The notes under the pieces were generated by a model. It had not been told where the DNA came from. It worked only from the letters and a program-made list of their open reading frames with translations, and ran no database searches. The position numbers and the translations under genes were made by a program. Positions 23,577 to 31,702 of a DNA stretch of 64,000 nucleotides are shown here, piece after piece; the stretch's first letter is position 1; each line of letters starts with the position of its first letter. Source of the stretch: Nonomuraea muscovyensis (GTDB lineage: Bacteria; Actinomycetota; Actinomycetes; Streptosporangiales; Streptosporangiaceae); the NCBI RefSeq assembly GCF_014207745.1, contig NZ_JACHJB010000001.1:2728001-2792000 (forward strand), given 5' to 3'.

Positions 23577-23676
23577 GCAAGCTTCCTATCCGACCGCACT
23601 GGCCGGCGGCAAACAGGGCCATTGCGGCGGAATGGTAGGTCAGCCCTGTGGCATGCGGTACGTGCTGCGGACCAGG

Positions 23677-23949
23677 TCAGCGGTGAGGCGCCTCACCACC
23701 CGGCGAGGGTTCGCAGGGCGTTCCATCGTCTGCTTCGGCGCGGACTGTCATCATTGCCTCGTGCCCTGTCCGGAGCTCGACTTCGTAGTGCCCGTCAGCG
23801 GTGCGCCTCGTCAGGACGCTACACGTCTCCTTACGACCGGTGGTCAGGTGTAGCAGTTTGATCTTCTGGTGGATTCTGAGCAGCCGTGCGAGACGTTCCG
23901 GCATGAGCTTCTCCGAGTCGACCGGCAGAGCGTATGCGTTCCGCACCAT
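23677..23949 (-). CDS. Small hypothetical protein (90 aa)
   Basis: The frame has plausible codon use and begins MVRNAYALPVDSEKLMPERL. The middle (LLHLTTGRKETCSVLTRRTA, then DGHYEVELRTG) looks like a short beta meander. No family is recognised and the ribosome site is weak (AAGATCACC). Opposite-strand frames here look less coding-like. I am unsure it is expressed. Confidence 0.4.
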   Translation of the reverse strand: MVRNAYALPVDSEKLMPERLARLLRIHQKIKLLHLTTGRKETCSVLTRRTADGHYEVELRTGHEAMMTVRAEADDGTPCEPSPGGEAPHR

Positions 23950-24041
23950 GGTGATCTTGTCAGGGGTGTTGTCTTGCCAGGTAGGAGCCCCAGCTGCTCC
24001 GCAGCCGTCTCGCGCCGGTCCGGTTGTGACGTGTCGTCAGG

Positions 24042-24656
24042 TCAGCTGGATCCGCACAGCCTGTTGAGCTCCGCGGCGTCTGTATTGACATCCGCGATCA
24101 CCTGGTTGGGATCGCCGCCGGTCATGCCGGTCAAGCGGAAGTTCAGTTCCTGGAATTCGGCGGCCAGCCGACTGATCTTCGCCCCCACCGCTCCTTGCGC
24201 GTCGAGGCCTGCGCCCATCAGATCGCGGTACGTCTGCTGAGCCGCGGCTGCCTGGCTGCTGCGGATGGTCCCGGCGTTCCGGCGGTATGCGGTCAGCGCC
24301 GCCGCCGCCTCGTCACAGCCACCGGGACGGACCGCTGCCAGCGGTGCGGAGGAAACCGGAACCGCCCGCGTGGAGCTGGGCATGGGTGGCTGGGGCGTGC
24401 TGGACTCAGGCGATGGACTCGGGGTCGGCGGTGCGGGCCGGGTGGTGTCCGGATCTGGTGACGATGACTGCGTGGCCGGGGTGGGGACTATCGCGTCGGG
24501 CTGGGGCTGCCTAGGCGGGGTCGGCGGCGCCAGGTAGGCGATCAGCGCGACCACGGCGGCAACCGCACCCGCCATAGCGCTCACAGCCGGCCAGTCCAGG
24601 CGCAAGCCCGCTCCTCCGCCCGCCGCCGGTGGCTGCGCTGATCCGTTCTTCCTCAT
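24042..24656 (-). CDS. Hypothetical single-pass exported protein (204 aa)
   Basis: Starting at MRKNGSAQPP, the protein has a short cytoplasmic segment, one membrane helix near residues 25-45 and a long Pro/Ser/Thr linker (residues 46-105). A folded helical C-terminus carries two cysteines (GGCDEAAAAL and NRLCGSS), which could form a disulfide outside the cell. Function unknown. Longer reading of the frame toward 25151 runs into unrelated sequence. Its ribosome site is weak. Confidence 0.6.
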   Translation of the reverse strand: MRKNGSAQPPAAGGGAGLRLDWPAVSAMAGAVAAVVALIAYLAPPTPPRQPQPDAIVPTPATQSSSPDPDTTRPAPPTPSPSPESSTPQPPMPSSTRAVPVSSAPLAAVRPGGCDEAAAALTAYRRNAGTIRSSQAAAAQQTYRDLMGAGLDAQGAVGAKISRLAAEFQELNFRLTGMTGGDPNQVIADVNTDAAELNRLCGSS

Positions 24657-24826
24657 GCCCTCATCGTGGCCGAGCCGCCGAGCTCGGTCCAGAATGCCTC
24701 CTGCTGATCTTCTTGAAGAGAACTCGCCTATGAAGGCGGGAGGGTGAAACGGCTTCGGCGGCCGGAAGAGGTCGATGGGAAGGACGGCGACGCCCCGTAA
24801 CCGGTGCGTACCCGATGGGGCGGTGA

Positions 24827-24955
24827 TCAAGGGGGTAGCGGGCACACACGGATCTCTTGCGTGCACACGACGTCGGGACGATGCCGCTCCAGAAACGCCA
24901 GCACCCGCCCCAACCGCATCCGCAGCGAATTCACGTTCCACGTCACGACCAGCAC
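24827..24955 (-). pseudogene. 5' fragment of exodeoxyribonuclease III (xthA)
   Basis: From a GTG at 24955 the frame reads VVTWNVNSLRMRLGRVLAFL then ERHRPDVVCTQEI, the exact N-terminus of ExoIII enzymes including the metal-binding Asn and Glu. It then stops after nine unrelated residues. The other 220 residues are missing, so this is a gene scar. Confidence 0.75.
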
Positions 24956-25044
24956 GCCGCCCCCCGTGCCCGACCACCGCCGGCGGTGGAGTGGTCTCGC
25001 CCCCTGCTGACTCACACCGCGTGAGCCACTCCAAGGGTTTCGCC

Positions 25045-25509
25045 TCAGCTCTCGCTGGTTCTTCCCGCCGCCAGTCGAGGCACGCCACCACTTCGAGGAC
25101 CGGTCGCCGATGACTCGTCGTAGCGCAGGCGGGAGGCGGCCACATAGGCACGGTGCTGCTCGGCCCACGAGATGAGTCCGGAGACCTGGGCCGAGAGCGT
25201 CTGCCCGACCGGGGTCAGTGCGTAGTCCACCCGCGGCGGGGAGGTGGGGGCGACGGTGCGTTCCACCAGGCCGTCGCGCTCCAGGCTGCGCAGGGTGAGG
25301 GTGAGCATCCGCTGGGATATGCCGTCGATGGCGCGCTGGAGTTCGGAGTAGCGCTTGGGGCCGCCGCCGAGCAGGTTCATCACCAGGACGCTCCACTTGT
25401 CGCCGACGCGGTCGAGGATGTCGCGCAGTTGGCAGGTCGGGTGGCCCTCGCCGATGGTTTCACGCACATCGGTGTGCCTTGCGCGGGTCAAAGTGCCTTC
25501 TTCCGCCAT
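25045..25509 (-). CDS. HxlR-family transcriptional regulator
   Basis: The 154-residue protein starts MAEEGTLTRA at 25509 and has the HxlR winged helix: CQLRDILDRVGDKWSVLVMN, then GPKRYSELQRAIDGISQRML and LTLRSLERDGLVERTV. HxlR regulators respond to reactive electrophiles or quinones, often through a cysteine, here in GHPTCQL. It is divergent from the luciferase-family/oxidoreductase pair, which it probably represses. Confidence 0.85.
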   Translation of the reverse strand: MAEEGTLTRARHTDVRETIGEGHPTCQLRDILDRVGDKWSVLVMNLLGGGPKRYSELQRAIDGISQRMLTLTLRSLERDGLVERTVAPTSPPRVDYALTPVGQTLSAQVSGLISWAEQHRAYVAASRLRYDESSATGPRSGGVPRLAAGRTSES

Positions 25510-25576
25510 GACGGCATTGTGGACCAGACTCTGGGAGCGCACAAGAAGTAACCAGCGCACAGAAAGTGCTGTTGTG

Positions 25577-26065
25577 ATGAGCATCGACCTGACCGATCCC
25601 CCGCCCCGCTCAGGACCGCGCCCGCGGACCACGGGCCTGGAGATCCCGCATGACCAGCTCGACCAGTTCTCTCCGCCGCACATCAGGACCGCCCTGGTGG
25701 CGGACGCGCAGGCGCTGGCGGGCGTGTTCACCGGTCCCAGCCAGGTGTCCGAGCCCGCCTCGCTGGCGCTGCGGCTACGCGAGCCCGTAGGGCCGTGGGA
25801 GGCGTTCCTGCACCCCAGCCGCGACGAGTTCGGGCACATCCACCGCTCGGGTTTCCTCCACCTCACCGTGCCCAGGCCGCTGATGGCGCCGCTGGAGCGG
25901 ACGGGGTGGATCGAGCCGCATCCGATCAGCCGCCGCCCCGAGTGGCCCGACACGATCGTCATGCTGTACGCCCCCCGCGACGAGGCCGAACTGGCCGTCG
26001 CCCGCGCCGTCCTGCGTGCCTCATGGCGGCAGGCCACCACACCATCTACCACGGAAGTGAAGTGA
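25577..26065 (+). CDS. Luciferase-family (DUF5519-like) small protein
   Basis: The product (162 aa) begins MSIDLTDPPP and contains GPWEAFLHPSRDEFGHIHRS, then GFLHLTVPRP and WIEPHPISRRPEWPDTIVML. That pattern is annotated as luciferase domain in many actinobacteria, although it is not the flavin-dependent luciferase fold. Function is unknown. It is followed after five bases by an NADP-dependent oxidoreductase and likely shares its HxlR-controlled promoter. Confidence 0.7.
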   Translation: MSIDLTDPPPRSGPRPRTTGLEIPHDQLDQFSPPHIRTALVADAQALAGVFTGPSQVSEPASLALRLREPVGPWEAFLHPSRDEFGHIHRSGFLHLTVPRPLMAPLERTGWIEPHPISRRPEWPDTIVMLYAPRDEAELAVARAVLRASWRQATTPSTTEVK

Positions 26066-26070
26066 TCATC

Positions 26071-26994
26071 ATGCGTGCCATGGCTTTCACCGACTTCGGA
26101 GCCGACCTGGCGGCCACCGACCTGCCCGTGCCGGAGCCGGGCCCGGACGAGGTGCTGGTCCGGGTGCTGGCCTCCTCGGTCAACGGCTTCGACCTGGGCG
26201 TGCTGGGCGGCTACCTCAAGGGCTCGTACGACTACGAGTTCCCCGTCGTGCTCGGCAAGGACTTCGCGGGCACCGTGACGGCCGTCGGCGCGGACGTGAC
26301 CGGATGGACGCCGGGCGAGGACGTGTTCGGCGTGGTCATGCGCCCGACCCTGGGCCAGGGCGGCTTCGCCGAGTATGTGGCGGTGAGCGCGGGGTACGGC
26401 CTGGCCAAGATCCCCGGCGGGCTCGGCCACACCCGCGCGGCCGCGCTGGGCCTGGCCGGGACCGCCGCGCTGAACGCCGTCGACGCCGTCGCGCCGGCAC
26501 CGGGGGAGACCGTGCTGATCTCGGGCGCGACCGGCGGCGTGGGCTCCTTCGCCGTCCAGCTGGCCGCCGCGCGCGGCGCCAGGGTGATCGCCACCGCCCG
26601 GCCCGGAGCCGAAACCGCGTTCGTCACCGGCCTGGGCGCCACCTGGGCCGTGGACCACACCGACCTGTCAGGGGACGTACGCGCGATCGCGCCCGGCGGG
26701 GTGGACGCCGCGCTGCACCTGGCGGGCGACGGCCCGGCCGTGGCCGCCCTGCTGGCCGACGGCGGGAGGCTGGCCTCCACGCTGCACTACACCGTCGACG
26801 AGCCCGGCCGGGATATCAAGGCCACGGCGGTGATGGCCGACCCGAACCCGGACACCCTGGCCCGGCTCGCGGCCGACGCGGCCGAAGGACGCCTGCGGGT
26901 CCCGGTGGCCCGCTCGTACCCGCTGGCGGAGGCGGCACGCGCGCTCGCCGACTTCACCACCGGAACCGTCGGCAAGCTCGCCATCACGATCTAA
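26071..26994 (+). CDS. NADP-dependent quinone-type oxidoreductase (MDR family)
   Basis: The 307-residue protein has the zinc-independent medium-chain layout: N-terminal GroES-like domain (VLVRVLASSVNGFDLGVLGG, VLGKDFAGTVTAVG), then a Rossmann motif ISGATGGVGSFAVQLAAARG and C-terminal LAEAARALADFTTGTVGKL. No catalytic zinc ligands are seen, matching quinone oxidoreductases. Together with an HxlR regulator it suggests electrophile or quinone detoxification. Confidence 0.85.
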   Translation: MRAMAFTDFGADLAATDLPVPEPGPDEVLVRVLASSVNGFDLGVLGGYLKGSYDYEFPVVLGKDFAGTVTAVGADVTGWTPGEDVFGVVMRPTLGQGGFAEYVAVSAGYGLAKIPGGLGHTRAAALGLAGTAALNAVDAVAPAPGETVLISGATGGVGSFAVQLAAARGARVIATARPGAETAFVTGLGATWAVDHTDLSGDVRAIAPGGVDAALHLAGDGPAVAALLADGGRLASTLHYTVDEPGRDIKATAVMADPNPDTLARLAADAAEGRLRVPVARSYPLAEAARALADFTTGTVGKLAITI

Positions 26995-27051
26995 GGAGAC
27001 GCCGTGACCGGCGCCCATCGCTCCCGCACCGGCATGCCGCGTCAAGACGTT

Positions 27052-27426
27052 TCATCCGACGATGGCCTGGGCGAGGGTGATTCCGACGAACACCGCGCCC
27101 AGCCCGGCGATGACCGAGGCGATGACGTTGGTGGCGGCGAGGAAGGCCGCGCCGCTCCCGGCCAGCCGCAACGTCTCGTAGGAGAACGTCGAGTACGTGG
27201 TCAGCGCTCCGCAGAAGCCGGTGCCCAGCAACAGCTGCGCGCCGGCGCCCATCGCTCCGGACAGTGCCGCCCCGGCCAGTGCGCCCAGGATCAGCGAGCC
27301 GACCACGTTGACGGTGAAGGTGCCCCAAGGGAAGACGGTATCGTGGCGGGCTTGCACGGCGCGGTCGGTCAGATAGCGCAGCAGCGCGCCGGTCGCGCCG
27401 CCGAGCAACACCAGCAGCCAGTTCAC
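27052..27426 (-). CDS. crcB: CrcB-type fluoride channel
   Basis: The 124-residue product has four membrane helices and CrcB/Fluc signatures: [27 protein letters not shown] with the pore Asn, and [16 protein letters not shown] with the Phe/Thr track. Fluc channels are dual-topology dimers, but many actinobacteria carry two genes that form a heterodimer, as here. GTG start overlapping the DUF190 stop (GTGA). Confidence 0.9.
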   Translation of the reverse strand: MNWLLVLLGGATGALLRYLTDRAVQARHDTVFPWGTFTVNVVGSLILGALAGAALSGAMGAGAQLLLGTGFCGALTTYSTFSYETLRLAGSGAAFLAATNVIASVIAGLGAVFVGITLAQAIVG

Positions 27427-27767
27427 GGCGCCTCCTGCCGGCCGCGGTAGTGGACGACCTCGACCTCGTCCAGGACGGCCAGGCCCTCGATGAGCAGGTC
27501 GTCCAGCTGGGGCAGGAAGGCGCGGACCTTCTCGGCGGTGTCGACGATCACGACGGCCACCGGCAGGTCGCCGGCCATCGACAGCAGCCGGGTGGTGTGC
27601 ACGACCGAGGAGGCGCCGAAGCCCTCGACTCCGTGAAAGACCGACGCCCCGGCCAGCCCCGCGGCGTGGGCTCGATGCACGATCTCGGTGAACATGGGGC
27701 GGTGATGCCAGGTGTCGGTGTCGTCGACGAAGACCGTCAACCGCAGAGCCCGTCCGATCAGATTCAA
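27423..27767 (-). CDS. DUF190 protein between two crcB genes
   Basis: The 114-residue protein shows the DUF190 pattern: [40 protein letters not shown], and [20 protein letters not shown]. The fold is related to PII-like signal proteins. The start is TTG at 27767 after AAGGGGGACG, in a four-base overlap with the upstream crcB stop. DUF190 with CrcB is a recurrent pair and may sense or regulate the channel. Confidence 0.85.
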   Translation of the reverse strand: MNLIGRALRLTVFVDDTDTWHHRPMFTEIVHRAHAAGLAGASVFHGVEGFGASSVVHTTRLLSMAGDLPVAVVIVDTAEKVRAFLPQLDDLLIEGLAVLDEVEVVHYRGRQEAP

Positions 27768-28231
27768 GGCGTCCCCCTTGTCCTCTTCATCGCCAGGAGG
27801 CGGCGGGTGGCCAAGGCGCCGGCCGTCACCGCGGCCAGGGCCGCCACCGGTGTCGCCGCCAGGTAGACCAGCGCGAGAGCGGGCCTGCCCTGTGCGACCA
27901 GGTGCTCGATGTCCACGCAGTAGGTGGAGAAGGTGGTGTATCCGCCCAGCACGCCGGTGCCGAAGAACGGGCGCACCCAGACGGGGGTCGCCTCGGTCAT
28001 CGTCACCATGAGGATCCCGATCAGCAGGCAGCCGGAGGCGTTGACGCCCAGCGTGGTCCACGGGAAGGAGCCGGTCGCGGTCGGCCACAGCAGCGCCGCG
28101 CCGTAGCGGGCGCCTGCTCCGATCGCGCCGCCCGCGGCGATCACCGCCGGCACACCGTAGCGCGCGCCGCGCGGCCGGCGACGCCTGCGCGCATCGGCGA
28201 GATCGACCGTGGGGTCGACGGGTTCAGTCAC
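27764..28231 (-). CDS. crcB: CrcB-type fluoride channel, second copy
   Basis: The product (155 aa) has four membrane helices and the motifs [30 protein letters not shown] and [20 protein letters not shown] 28231 ([10 protein letters not shown]) fits the usual N-terminus; an ATG at 28246 is possible. It carries a short charged N-terminal tail not seen in the other copy. First gene of the crcB-DUF190-crcB operon. Confidence 0.85.
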   Translation of the reverse strand: MTEPVDPTVDLADARRRRRPRGARYGVPAVIAAGGAIGAGARYGAALLWPTATGSFPWTTLGVNASGCLLIGILMVTMTEATPVWVRPFFGTGVLGGYTTFSTYCVDIEHLVAQGRPALALVYLAATPVAALAAVTAGALATRRLLAMKRTRGTP

Positions 28232-28284
28232 GGCCCTGTACCTCATCTGATCCGAACGCCTGCCTCTCCCCACGCGTGGCCTGT

Positions 28285-28300
28285 GCCCGCGCGAGCGGGC
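28285..28300. other. Hairpin upstream of crcB operon
   Basis: GCCCGC-GCGA-GCGGGC is a perfect six-base stem with a tetraloop in the 350-bp gap between the crcB operon and arsM. The rest of that gap is GC-rich with several further small inverted repeats and no gene. I searched it for a fluoride riboswitch and could not match the consensus. Confidence 0.4.
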
Positions 28301-28583
28301 GTGAGCTGTCACGTAGGGACCGTTGGCGGCAGCGAAATCACCGCGGTTCGGGTACGGCGGGCCCCACCGCCGCGGGCACCCACCTGTAGGCGGCGCCCTC
28401 ACGTCCTGCCAGCCTAACGCCGGTACACCTCGACGGTCCTTCAGGGGGGTCGGCGTGGCGTGGCCGAGCTGGGCATCGACCCCGCGGCGGCCGTCAGGCC
28501 GGCAGCCCTCTCCGAATGGGCGCCTTGACTGATTTGAGAGTTGTCTATTTAGATGGAGGTCTCATCGGTTTGAGGAGGCTCCC

Positions 28584-29357
28584 ATGAGTCAAGCGAACGA
28601 CCTGCGCGAACAGGTGAGAGCCCGCTATGCGTCCGCGGCCCTGGCCGTCATCGGCAACACCTCAACAGGTTGTTGCGGCGACGGCTGCGGCTGCGAACCG
28701 GGCGGTGGCCAGGTGTTCGGCAGTGGCCGTTACGGCTCCGACGAGCGGCGGGAACTGCCCACCGACGCGGTGACCGCCAGCCTGGGCTGCGGCAACCCCG
28801 TCGCGGTCGCCGACCTGCGGGAGGGCGAGACGGTTCTCGACCTCGGCTCCGGCGGCGGCATCGACGTGCTGCTCTCCGCCCGCCGGGTCGGCCTGAGCGG
28901 CACGGTATACGGCCTGGACATGACCGACGAGATGCTCCGCCTGGCCGAGGCCAACGCGGCCAAGGCCGGGGCGACCAACGTCGAGTTCCTCAAGGGCACC
29001 ATCGAGGCGATCCCGCTGCCAGATGAGACCGCGGACGTGGTCATCTCCAACTGTGTGATCAACCTCTCCACCGACAAGCCGTCGGTGTTCGCGGAGACGT
29101 TCCGTGTGCTCAAGCCCGGTGGCCGGCTCGGCGTCTCCGACGTGGTCGCGCAGGATCACCTCTCCGCCGCCGACCGGGCCGAACGCGGTGACCATGCCGG
29201 ATGCATCGCGGGGGCGCTGTCCATGGCCGAGTACCGCGACGGGCTCGCCGCCGCCGGCTTCACCGGCATCGAGATCACGCTCACCCACCAGGTGGCCGAC
29301 GACATGCACGCGGCCATCATCCGTGCCGTCAAACCGCGGGATACCCACAGCACGTAG
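28584..29357 (+). CDS. arsM: Arsenite methyltransferase
   Basis: ArsM methylates As(III) with SAM to volatile or less toxic forms. The 257-residue protein has the family's cysteines at GCCGDGCGC (residues about 30-38), SLGCGNPVAVA near 66 and VISNCVINLS near 153, plus the SAM motif LDLGSGGGIDVLLSARRVG. The start follows AGGAGG. No arsR, arsB or arsC gene is adjacent, so it is an orphan. Confidence 0.9.
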   Translation: MSQANDLREQVRARYASAALAVIGNTSTGCCGDGCGCEPGGGQVFGSGRYGSDERRELPTDAVTASLGCGNPVAVADLREGETVLDLGSGGGIDVLLSARRVGLSGTVYGLDMTDEMLRLAEANAAKAGATNVEFLKGTIEAIPLPDETADVVISNCVINLSTDKPSVFAETFRVLKPGGRLGVSDVVAQDHLSAADRAERGDHAGCIAGALSMAEYRDGLAAAGFTGIEITLTHQVADDMHAAIIRAVKPRDTHST

Positions 29358-29581
29358 GGCCGGAACGGCAGTCCGAGCTCCTGGCTGAACAGATGCGACA
29401 GCCTGCTCTGCGACAGGTGTACGGTTCGCGCCACGTCGCCGAGCCGTACCCGCGCATGCAGCAGGCCGGGGATGATCTCGGTGGCTTCGATCAGCGCCGG
29501 GTGTTCTGGGGCAATGGGGGGCGGAAGGGTCACGGGTGGCGAACATTGACAGACGTGATTACGGCTTGCCAAGATCAGCAT
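29345..29581 (-). pseudogene. Remnant of an AraC-family HTH
   Basis: The frame reads ARVRLGDVARTVHLSQSRLS followed by HLFSQELGLPFRPYVLW, the first HTH and following segment of an AraC DNA-binding domain. It then runs into the antisense of arsM without the second HTH. The N-terminal domain is also missing. Probably the scar of a regulator. Confidence 0.65.
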
Positions 29582-29622
29582 TTCGTGGCGGGTTGATTCC
29601 CGCCCCCCATAGAAGAGGGCTC

Positions 29623-29991
29623 ATGAAGAAACTTGCGGTTGCGGGGCTCGCGCTCGCCGCGTCGTTCTCCGTGCTCACTGTCAGTCCGGCCCAGGCGTCG
29701 CTGGCCGACAGAAACCTCATCACGCTCTGGCAGCACGACGACTACCAGGGCACACGTAAGGACTACACGTGTGTCACCCTGGGGCACGAGAACCTGGGCA
29801 CCCTCGAGAACCAGGCGAGCTCGATGGCGAACGCGTCCTACGTGGGCGTCGACCTCTACAGCGGTGACAACTTCACCGGCGTCCGTTACTATGCGGCGCC
29901 GCGCAGCAACGACAGCGACTTCACCAACAACGGGTTCGACAACACCGTCGAGTCCCTCCGGTTCAGGAAGATTCCCTGCGACGTTCCGTGA
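29623..29991 (+). CDS. Secreted beta/gamma-crystallin-like protein (peptidase inhibitor I36-type)
   Basis: The start MKKLAVAGLALAAS gives a Sec signal peptide cleaved after PAQA (about residue 25). The mature 97 residues contain two Greek-key-like repeats: ITLWQHDDYQGTRKDYTC and VDLYSGDNFTGVRYYAAP, with NNGFDNTVESLRF near the end. Two Cys (DYTC, KIPC) can form a disulfide. Such proteins are extracellular calcium-binding or protease-inhibitor proteins. GAGGGCT precedes the ATG. Confidence 0.75.
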   Translation: MKKLAVAGLALAASFSVLTVSPAQASLADRNLITLWQHDDYQGTRKDYTCVTLGHENLGTLENQASSMANASYVGVDLYSGDNFTGVRYYAAPRSNDSDFTNNGFDNTVESLRFRKIPCDVP

Positions 29992-30836
29992 TCGCCGGAC
30001 GATGGGCGTGGGGCTGCCTGATGCTGGCGCTGGCCTGCAGCGCCGCGTGCGCGGCTCCCGCCCCCTCGGCCGCCTCGAAGGCGAACGGGCCGCCTGTCAT
30101 CGACCCGTCCGCCGAAGCGAAGGCGCTTCGCCTGCCGTTCGACGCCTACAAGCGGACCGAGACGGACATCGAACGGGTGGAGCGGGCCGTGGACGTCCTC
30201 GCCGGCCGGTGCCTCCAGCAGAAGGGGTACAGCCGGCCGGCCCTCCCCGGGGTGGCCGTGATCGAAGCACCCCACCGCCGTCGCTACGGCGTCATGGAAC
30301 CCCTGGTCGCCCAGCAGGTGGGTTATCGCGCCCCGATCACCTCCGCCGAGCGGGAGCAGAATCGGGCGGAGGAGGCCCGTGGCGGCTACCGCGACGCGGC
30401 GGAGAGATCGGCGGCGCACGGCTGCCTCGATGACGGCATGGGCCGCGTCTACGTCGAGGGCGCCGACTCGCCCCTCGCGGTGCGCCTGGAGCGGGAGATC
30501 TTCGAGAGGACCCGGACGAAGGACCCCCACGTCCGGTCGGCGTTCGACGCGTGGCGGTCGTGCATGCGCGTCCGCGGCCAGAGGGAGTACGCCGACCCGT
30601 TGGCCGCCGCCGCCGACGACCGGTGGAAGGACCCGGCTGCGGTGGAAGCCGAAAGAGCCGCCGCGGTCGCCGACGTGGCCTGCAAGGAGGAGACGGACCT
30701 CGTCGAGGTCTGGCACCGGGCGGAGGAGAAGCTCCAGACCGCCGCCCTGGAGCAGCACGCCGCCGCTTTCGACCAGATCCGCCAGGCGCTGGAGAAGGAG
30801 CGCGCCGAGGCCGCCCGCATCGTCCAGCCCGGGTGA
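29988..30836 (+). CDS. Exported hypothetical protein, possible lipoprotein (282 aa)
   Basis: GTG 29988 overlaps the upstream stop (GTGA), coupling it to the secreted protein gene. The N-terminus MIAGRWAWGCLMLALACSAAC is a signal peptide with a loose lipobox. The mature part is helical and charged with paired Cys (GRCLQQKGY, HGCLDDGMG, RSCMRVRG, DVACKEE), so up to two disulfides. No family is recognised. It probably acts at the cell surface with its neighbour. Confidence 0.7.
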   Translation: MIAGRWAWGCLMLALACSAACAAPAPSAASKANGPPVIDPSAEAKALRLPFDAYKRTETDIERVERAVDVLAGRCLQQKGYSRPALPGVAVIEAPHRRRYGVMEPLVAQQVGYRAPITSAEREQNRAEEARGGYRDAAERSAAHGCLDDGMGRVYVEGADSPLAVRLEREIFERTRTKDPHVRSAFDAWRSCMRVRGQREYADPLAAAADDRWKDPAAVEAERAAAVADVACKEETDLVEVWHRAEEKLQTAALEQHAAAFDQIRQALEKERAEAARIVQPG

Positions 30837-30898
30837 TCATCTCGTGCGACCTGGGTGACCGCGCACTCCTGATCAGGTCGCCGCGCCCCGCGGGTCGT

Positions 30899-31696
30899 TC
30901 ACGACCTCGCCTGGCGGGTCGCCAACCGGTGGGCGGTGAGGGCCCGTACGTCCACCTCGTCCAGCGAGGTGACGACGAGGTCGGCGTGCGCGGCGGCCAG
31001 CAGGTGCCGGTCGCCGGCGCGCGCGACGCCCAGCGCGGCCATTCGGCCCGCCCTGGCGGCCTGGATCCCGCTGACGGCGTCCTCGACCACGAAGCAGTGC
31101 TCGGGCGCGACCTTGAGCTCGGCCGCCGCGGCCAGGAAGATCTCCGGGTCCGGCTTGCCCCGTGCCAGGTCGCGCCCGGACAGGTCGGCGTCGAAGAGGT
31201 CGAGCAGGGTCAGCCCCGGGTGGACGAAGTCGTAGGTCAGCCCCTCCTTCTCGGTGAAGGTGTCGAGGCGGATGTGCTTGAGGAACAGGTCGGCGTTCTT
31301 CGACGACGAGGCCGCCGCCTCCGGGATGCCGAGATCGCGTACGGCGAGGACGAACCGCAGCGCGTCGGGATAGGCCGTGAACTGCCGGGCCTCGACGAGC
31401 CGGACGATGAGCGCCTGTTTGCGTGCGGCGTAGACGTCCACGCGGGCCTCCGCGTCCGGGATCCTGAAGTGGTGGAGGGCCGCCAGCGCGCCGGCCATGC
31501 GGGGTTTGCCGGAGAGGACACGCTGGTAGACCTGCGGGGTGAAGGCGTCCTCCGACCAGGCGCTCCGCTCGCGGATGTCGGCCCACTCCCCGTCCATCAG
31601 CTCACGCAGCGCGTCCCGCCAGGCCTGCTCGTGCGGCGAGTCGACGAGGACGCCGTCCACATCGAAGATCGCTCCCTCGAACCCGCCGGTCGCCAC
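30899..31696 (-). CDS. Beta-phosphoglucomutase-like HAD phosphatase
   Basis: The 265-residue protein has HAD motif I FDVDGVLVDS, a helical cap, motif II AASSSKN, Lys in RGKPDPEIF and motif IV VVEDAVSGIQAARAG. Beta-phosphoglucomutases convert the beta-glucose-1-phosphate released by GH65 phosphorylases. It follows the GH65 gene by six bases (GTG start), so they act together. In Mycobacterium tuberculosis the homologous pair Rv3400/Rv3401 is also adjacent. Confidence 0.85.
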   Translation of the reverse strand: MATGGFEGAIFDVDGVLVDSPHEQAWRDALRELMDGEWADIRERSAWSEDAFTPQVYQRVLSGKPRMAGALAALHHFRIPDAEARVDVYAARKQALIVRLVEARQFTAYPDALRFVLAVRDLGIPEAAASSSKNADLFLKHIRLDTFTEKEGLTYDFVHPGLTLLDLFDADLSGRDLARGKPDPEIFLAAAAELKVAPEHCFVVEDAVSGIQAARAGRMAALGVARAGDRHLLAAAHADLVVTSLDEVDVRALTAHRLATRQARS

Positions 31697-31702
31697 GGCG
31701 GC

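Noticed and set aside
27004..27450. 148-codon plus-strand ORF with good ribosome site
   Set aside because: After about 20 codons it is antisense to crcB and low-complexity; kept only as a possible gene-start scar.
28250..28420. Possible fluoride riboswitch upstream of crcB
   Set aside because: Some CCTAC and GGTGAT pieces occur, but the GGNGATG ... GCTGATG ... CTCCTAC order and pseudoknot pairing could not be built.
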